Assembly (NCBI GenBank): GCA_943349825.1 | Contig: CALQZQ010000001.1 | Coordinates: 211,155-275,154 of the forward strand | Length of the DNA: 64,000 nucleotides | Direction of reading: 5' to 3' | Source: Candidatus Peribacteria bacterium | GTDB taxonomy: Bacteria > Patescibacteriota > Gracilibacteria > UBA1369 > 2-02-FULL-48-14 | In this document: positions 59,899 to 64,000 of the stretch, piece by piece | Layout: every line of letters starts with the position of its first letter | How positions within the stretch are numbered: position 1 is the first letter of the stretch | Made by a program: the position numbers and the translations under genes | Notes under the pieces: model-generated | Told to the model about the DNA's origin: nothing | Database searches by the model: none | Seen by the model: only the letters and a program-made list of their open reading frames with translations

Positions 59899-60456
59899 TT
59901 AGAGCTCCATTTGGAGATTGTTCACGGCAATCACATTGGCAGGATCTTGGATCAGATCCACAATGAACTGGTCGCGACATTTCACACGGTATTCAAAGTC
60001 TTCTTTCTTTAGGACGCTGAACTTGATGGGCTGAGCGCTTTCCAGGGTATCGAGGAACTTTTCCAGGTTGGTTTTGTCGATGTCCCCCACTACGAGCAGG
60101 TCCACAGCCGATTCTTTCTGCAAAAAGACTCCGGAAAGAAGGAGAAAATCGAGATTTCCCATCTTAGAGAGGCTTTTGACCAGAGCTTCGTTGGCCGGAT
60201 TCGCTTTTATGATGATGTTGCGCAGCTCGTTGTAGAGTACAAAGTTCTTATTCACCGCGAAGTATTTGTGGCGATTTTTAGCACGACTTTTGAGCAAGCC
60301 CATTTTTTTGAGATTGTCGAGCTCACGACGAATGGAATTGATCTGTTCGTCCAGCTCGCGGGTCAGCTCACGCACAAAGTATTCCTCGTCCGGTCGGAGC
60401 AAGAAAATGGTGAGGAGTTTGACTCGAGCTTTGGAAGTGAATAAATGCTTCAGCAT
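59899..60456 (-). CDS. winged-helix regulator with nucleotidyltransferase-like domain
   Basis: A 185-residue protein. The N-terminal 70 residues form a winged helix ('[51 protein letters not shown]'). The C-terminal half resembles a nucleotidyltransferase fold ('[39 protein letters not shown]', '[13 protein letters not shown]'). Such proteins are probable transcription regulators in CPR. The start at MLKHLFTS (60456) is preferred to the in-frame Met two residues earlier. A TATAAA-type -10 sits upstream on the minus strand; autoregulation is possible. Confidence 0.75.
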   Translation of the reverse strand: MLKHLFTSKARVKLLTIFLLRPDEEYFVRELTRELDEQINSIRRELDNLKKMGLLKSRAKNRHKYFAVNKNFVLYNELRNIIIKANPANEALVKSLSKMGNLDFLLLSGVFLQKESAVDLLVVGDIDKTNLEKFLDTLESAQPIKFSVLKKEDFEYRVKCRDQFIVDLIQDPANVIAVNNLQMEL

Positions 60457-60654
60457 GCACACATATTTTATACAAACTAGGGTGAAATGTATAATTTTTT
60501 GCGTCTAATTGCAAGTCCAATTGCTTTTTACAGGTTTAAAGTCAGGGTGAAATTTAGAACAATTTTTGTATTCTATGCTGAATTTTCGATGGCCTATTGA
60601 ACATTTTTTTTATTCAAAATAGCCTCTTTGGGGGGTACTTTTTGCTGGATTTTT

Positions 60655-60680
60655 AAAGACCCCAGTGAAGGGGTCTTTTT
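60655..60680 (+). terminator. intrinsic terminator
   Basis: AAAGACCCC (60655-60663), loop AGTGAA (60664-60669), GGGGTCTTT (60670-60678), then TT. A perfect 9-bp stem with a U-run in the plus direction. On the minus strand it lies just beyond the tig stop (60701), where it would form the same stem with a weaker U-tail. Confidence 0.75.
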
Positions 60681-60700
60681 GAGTCCTCGAGCGAAGGGTT

Positions 60701-61987
60701 TTAGTCTTCGGTGTGACCGCGGATCAATTTTTTGAAGCGAGCGGCTCCTTTCACGGTTTCGCGTCCTTCAGTTCCTTCGGCGTAACGCTCTTTGAGCATG
60801 GCTTGGAATTCCGGAGGGTAATTGCCGAGGAGTCGGCTTATTTCTTCCTGGATGTCTTCTTCGCTGACTTCAGGCTTTTCCATTTCCATGAGTTTTTCCA
60901 GACCGAGGCGGATCAGAACCTGTTCAGCAGCGGGTTTGTGGAGCTCTTTGTGCAGGTCCTTCCCCTGTTCTTTCAATTCTTTCTCGTACTCTTCCCAGTT
61001 GCGCTTCTGTTTTTCCATGTCTTCCTTGAGACGCTTCACCATGAATTCGATTTCGCGTTCCACGAGAGCATCGGGCACTTCGGCTTCCACGTGCTCCATC
61101 AGCACTTTCAGGAATTCTTCCTCCAAACGGGATTCTTCTTGGTGGCCTTTTTGCTTGGTGAGCTCGACTTTGATGTCTTCCTTCATGCTGACGAGGTTTT
61201 TCTCCTTGTCGCCGGAAACTTCCTTAGCCCAGTCGTCGTTGGCCTCTTGCTTTTGGCCTTCCTCAACGCGGTTCAACTTGATGTGGAATCTGACTTTTTT
61301 ACTCTGGAAAACCTTGGAATGGTAATCCTTAGGGAAAGTGATCCAGAAGTCTTTTTCGTCGGCGATGCTCATGCCCACCACTTCGTCTTCAAAACCAGGG
61401 ATGAGTGAGTTGGAGCCGAGTACCACGGGGTGATTTTTACTGGCCGTGCCATCCAGAGGGGCTCCCCCTTCGTCGAAACCGTCAAAATCGATTTCCACAC
61501 GGTCGCCTTTTTGAGCGGCACGGGTCACATCGGTCCATTTTTTGCTGCGTTCCATGAAGTTTTCAATCACTTCGTGTACTTCTTTGTCCTCCACCACCGC
61601 TTTTTTACGTTTCACGGTGAGTTTGGTGGGATCTTTTTTGAATTTCACTTCAGGCAAAAGGGCCACCACCGCTTCGAATTCGAGAAGAGGTTCGTGGGAT
61701 GTGATGTTGATTTTAGGGTAAGACACGGGGCGGAGTTCTTTTTCGTGAACCGCTTTTTCGTAAGCGTCGCCAATGGCGATGTCCATGGTGGCTCCGAGGA
61801 AGCCTTGGTCGCCCACATGTTCTTTGAGCACATCGAGGGGAACGTGGCCGGCACGGAAACCGTCTATCTTCACCTGGCCCTGGAGTTCTTCGGCGGCTTT
61901 TTCTTCGTAAGCCTTCATTTCCTCAGCGGAAAGTTTGATCACGAGCTTCACTTCTGACTTTTCGAGTTTTTGGACGTCTATTTGCAT
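60701..61987 (-). CDS. tig: trigger factor
   Basis: A 428-residue ribosome-bound chaperone. The N-terminal ribosome-binding domain holds 'IDGFRAGHVPLDVL' (GFRxG-type signature near residue 42), then an FKBP-type PPIase domain ('GDRVEIDFDGFDEGGAPLDGTASKNHPVVLGSNSLIPGFEDEVVGM') and a helical C-terminal domain. It binds nascent chains at the exit tunnel. The ATG at 61987 (MQIDVQKLEK) is preferred; the open frame to 62440 is overlap with the promoter and the divergent gene. It shares a -35 with that gene. Confidence 0.95.
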   Translation of the reverse strand: MQIDVQKLEKSEVKLVIKLSAEEMKAYEEKAAEELQGQVKIDGFRAGHVPLDVLKEHVGDQGFLGATMDIAIGDAYEKAVHEKELRPVSYPKINITSHEPLLEFEAVVALLPEVKFKKDPTKLTVKRKKAVVEDKEVHEVIENFMERSKKWTDVTRAAQKGDRVEIDFDGFDEGGAPLDGTASKNHPVVLGSNSLIPGFEDEVVGMSIADEKDFWITFPKDYHSKVFQSKKVRFHIKLNRVEEGQKQEANDDWAKEVSGDKEKNLVSMKEDIKVELTKQKGHQEESRLEEEFLKVLMEHVEAEVPDALVEREIEFMVKRLKEDMEKQKRNWEEYEKELKEQGKDLHKELHKPAAEQVLIRLGLEKLMEMEKPEVSEEDIQEEISRLLGNYPPEFQAMLKERYAEGTEGRETVKGAARFKKLIRGHTED

Positions 61988-62012
61988 TGAGGAATCATTA
62001 AAAAGCGCGCCT

Positions 62013-62064
62013 AGCATACCTGGTGGATAGGTGTATTGCAATTCTTTCCTTTTTTTGGTATAAT
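62013..62064. promoter_or_regulatory. divergent promoters sharing -35 TTGCAA
   Basis: The palindromic hexamer TTGCAA (62036-62041) serves both strands: plus, with TATAAT at 62059-62064 after 17 bp; minus, with TATGCT (complement of 62013-62018) after 17 bp. They serve the long gene at 62093 and tig at 61987. Confidence 0.6.
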
Positions 62065-62092
62065 TATTAGATTTAAATACAAAAATCCACGT

Positions 62093-64000
62093 ATGGCAGC
62101 TGGATCTTCCAATCCCGAATATCGAGATATAAGCGACATCAAAGACGACTTGATTGATCAAGCCGTGGACTTGATGGGAGAGATCGAAGGCTTGAAATCT
62201 CAACAAGCGGACGTGGTGAAATCCATGCATTTGGATGCCAGCAACTCCCTTCGAGGTGTCCCCCATGCAGAGGACGATCCCACTTGGAAAGCTTTGAAGG
62301 ATCAAATCGATGCCAAGCAAATGGTCCTGGATCAGTTGGCCGACCAATGGGTCACCGCCACCAGCGGACGTTTGATCGGTAAGGGAACCACAGAAGGTTT
62401 CAAGGCCAAGGCTGAGCGTGCCTATTTCGACAGCACTCACGTCGATACCGAACCTGACTTCAATCTTTTAACTGGTACAAAAGGCGGTGCGGAAGATGCT
62501 CCAGAAGTGAAAGGCGCCCGCGGAAAGAAGGCCGAAGTGGTCGCTGTGACTCGTGTGAACATCAACGATCTGCAATCTCAAGTGGAGGCGTTTAAAAAGG
62601 ATGCTGGAAGTTTGAGTCATATTGCTTCCGCTCTGCTCGAGGCTGGCCTGGCTCCTGTGGATTTGGTGAGCCCGGATCCTGCAAAACAAGAAGCAGCCAT
62701 CAATGTTGCTTTCGAAACTAGCCCCCTGCTGGCCCGTTATCTTATTGTAGAACTCAGCAATCCAAACTCCACCAACCGAGTGGCCATCACCGCCACCTTA
62801 GAAGATATGCGCACTCTCTTGAGCAAGGCTTATGACAGTTCACGCACTTCTAAAGAGTTCCAAGAAAAAATAGAACAAGCGACTATAGAGGGGACACTGA
62901 GTCACAAACTGGGCGGCGCTGTAAAGGCTCTTGGGAAAGATCCTTTGGCACTCACAGCCTTCATTGGCGCGATTATCGGGCTGGGAGTCCTTTATAGCAA
63001 TGCCGGGGATGATACTAAAGGAAAAATTAAATCCTTTTTAGGATGGGGTGCCGCCCTTGCAGGTGGTACCTATCTCACCGATTTCCTCTGGAAAAAAATG
63101 GACGACCGTCATCGTGGACTTTTTGACCGTTTGGGAATGAGCCCCGGAGACTTACTCGCTCCTGAGATTGTAGAAAAGGCCAAAGCTCAATTGGCCGCCC
63201 AAGGTTTCCCTGAAACCGATCAACAATCTGCTTTGGATTATGCTCGGGTTTCCGATATGTCCATGTCCAGCATCAATGAGGCTTTTCAACAGGCTCTTGC
63301 TGATGGTAAACGGGAAATCGACCCTCGAATTCTTCAAAAGAATGGCCTGGACAGTGCTTCTGCCAAGCGCATTGATGGTGTTTCTCTCTATAAGGTGATG
63401 GAGCACTTTTATGGAACCATGTGCTACAACGCCTCTATTAAAGAGAACTCCAATGCCCCTACGGCCAGCGGCTTGGACGATAGAATGAAACTCGGTTTGG
63501 CTTATGCCAAGTCCCACTGCCACGATAAATTTTCCAATGCCGTCTATACGATTGGTGAAAATCTTCACGTGGCGAATGCCGCTGCTAGTGCAGCTGCTAG
63601 TGGAGCCCCCAGCGCGAGCGTTGGCTCTGCCACCGGTGGCGCAGAACGAAAAGTTGGAATTGAAGGAATCCCCGATGCCCCTTTGGCGAAACTGATTGAA
63701 GACAATCGGCTGCTCCAAGGAGGTACTGTGCATGCTCTTGTAACCGGCGATTACCTCATTAAGGGTTATCCTTATTCCTACGAATTCAACAATGGTAAGC
63801 ATGTTTTTGTTCAAAAATTGGACACTAGCAAACGTGTGGAAATCGACGAATCCAGAGATGCCAAGATACAAATCACCGCCCTTTTGGCTCAAGCTGAAGC
63901 GGATGTGAAGCCCAAATTGTTTAGGCTCACTAGTGGGATTGGAGGAATCACCGAAGATAGCCTCATCTACAACGCCCGCGGTTTCTGGGAGCTCACTCCT
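62093..64000 (+). CDS. large hypothetical protein (partial at window end)
   Basis: The open frame from ATG 62093 runs 636 codons to the window edge without a stop; the gene is incomplete. The N-terminus 'MAAGSSNPEYRDISDIKDDLIDQAVDLMG' is charged and helical, and a hydrophobic segment ('DPLALTAFIGAIIGLGVLYS', about residues 282-301) may be a membrane helix. An Ala/Ser/Gly-rich low-complexity stretch is near residue 500 ('NAAASAAASGAPSASVGSATG'). No family is recognised; its promoter shares a -35 with tig. Confidence 0.75.
   Translation, partial: MAAGSSNPEYRDISDIKDDLIDQAVDLMGEIEGLKSQQADVVKSMHLDASNSLRGVPHAEDDPTWKALKDQIDAKQMVLDQLADQWVTATSGRLIGKGTTEGFKAKAERAYFDSTHVDTEPDFNLLTGTKGGAEDAPEVKGARGKKAEVVAVTRVNINDLQSQVEAFKKDAGSLSHIASALLEAGLAPVDLVSPDPAKQEAAINVAFETSPLLARYLIVELSNPNSTNRVAITATLEDMRTLLSKAYDSSRTSKEFQEKIEQATIEGTLSHKLGGAVKALGKDPLALTAFIGAIIGLGVLYSNAGDDTKGKIKSFLGWGAALAGGTYLTDFLWKKMDDRHRGLFDRLGMSPGDLLAPEIVEKAKAQLAAQGFPETDQQSALDYARVSDMSMSSINEAFQQALADGKREIDPRILQKNGLDSASAKRIDGVSLYKVMEHFYGTMCYNASIKENSNAPTASGLDDRMKLGLAYAKSHCHDKFSNAVYTIGENLHVANAAASAAASGAPSASVGSATGGAERKVGIEGIPDAPLAKLIEDNRLLQGGTVHALVTGDYLIKGYPYSYEFNNGKHVFVQKLDTSKRVEIDESRDAKIQITALLAQAEADVKPKLFRLTSGIGGITEDSLIYNARGFWELTP

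Noticed and set aside
61988..62440. 151-residue N-terminal extension of tig
   Set aside because: It runs through the shared divergent promoter and the opposite coding gene; the standard trigger-factor N-terminus begins at 61987.

Overview
The window looks like chromosomal DNA of a Candidate Phyla Radiation (Patescibacteria) bacterium, most likely a Peregrinibacteria-like lineage. This is inferred from several features together: a compact layout with many 4-bp start/stop overlaps, housekeeping genes scattered among lineage-specific secreted proteins, SLH-domain surface proteins with a csaB gene, starts that mostly lack a Shine-Dalgarno sequence and often read TTATG, and a DUF87/TraD-like ATPase next to a tiny membrane protein. 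TGA is a normal stop here (for example 6124-6126 and 57472-57474), so this is not a UGA-glycine Gracilibacterium. No CRISPR array, insertion sequence, rRNA or replication origin was recognised.

Layout. 1-9.4 kb: mostly minus strand, with an SLH-like secreted protein, a TPR-like protein, an ABC-2 exporter pair, valS, a HIT protein, a sigma-region-4/HARE-HTH regulator and a large secreted unknown. 9.5-15.5 kb: tRNA-Leu(UAG), dnaE, a MazF/PemK-like protein and aspS. 15.5-25.9 kb: a conjugation-type ATPase with a small membrane partner, a 3D-domain/peptidoglycan-binding protein, tsaE, an M23 peptidase with three SLH repeats, another SLH protein and small membrane or hypothetical proteins. 25.9-33.1 kb: a MOSC gene split by a frameshift, tRNA-Arg(UCU), a CPBP protease, ruvB, a lipoprotein and clpC. 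33.2-44.9 kb: the accessory island, with a 1,899-residue SpvB/FG-GAP/RHS polymorphic toxin ending in a colicin-E5-like RNase domain, an overlapping ImmE5-like immunity gene, a broken small membrane gene, a pilin-like protein, a surface protein with an Asp-Thr repeat and a MYXO-CTERM-like tail, and a CHASE2-adenylate cyclase. 44.9-64 kb: rpsA, a large HEXXH-containing protein, rmuC, the infB-rfbB-rfbA-pfkB cluster, csaB, rnhB, rplS, a wHTH regulator, tig and a long protein running off the end.

How the genes fit together. CsaB pyruvylates secondary cell-wall polymers that SLH domains bind, and the window holds at least two SLH proteins plus one SLH-like protein. Envelope assembly (M23 peptidase, 3D-domain protein, nucleotide-sugar genes, ABC exporter) is therefore a real theme. 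The most distinctive unit is the RHS toxin/immunity pair, which suggests contact-dependent or host-directed antagonism aimed at tRNA anticodons. The DNA also shows recurring small signals: extended -10 promoters, CCCC-N4-GGGG hairpins after genes, an identically spaced hairpin after both tRNAs, and a divergent promoter pair that shares one palindromic -35.
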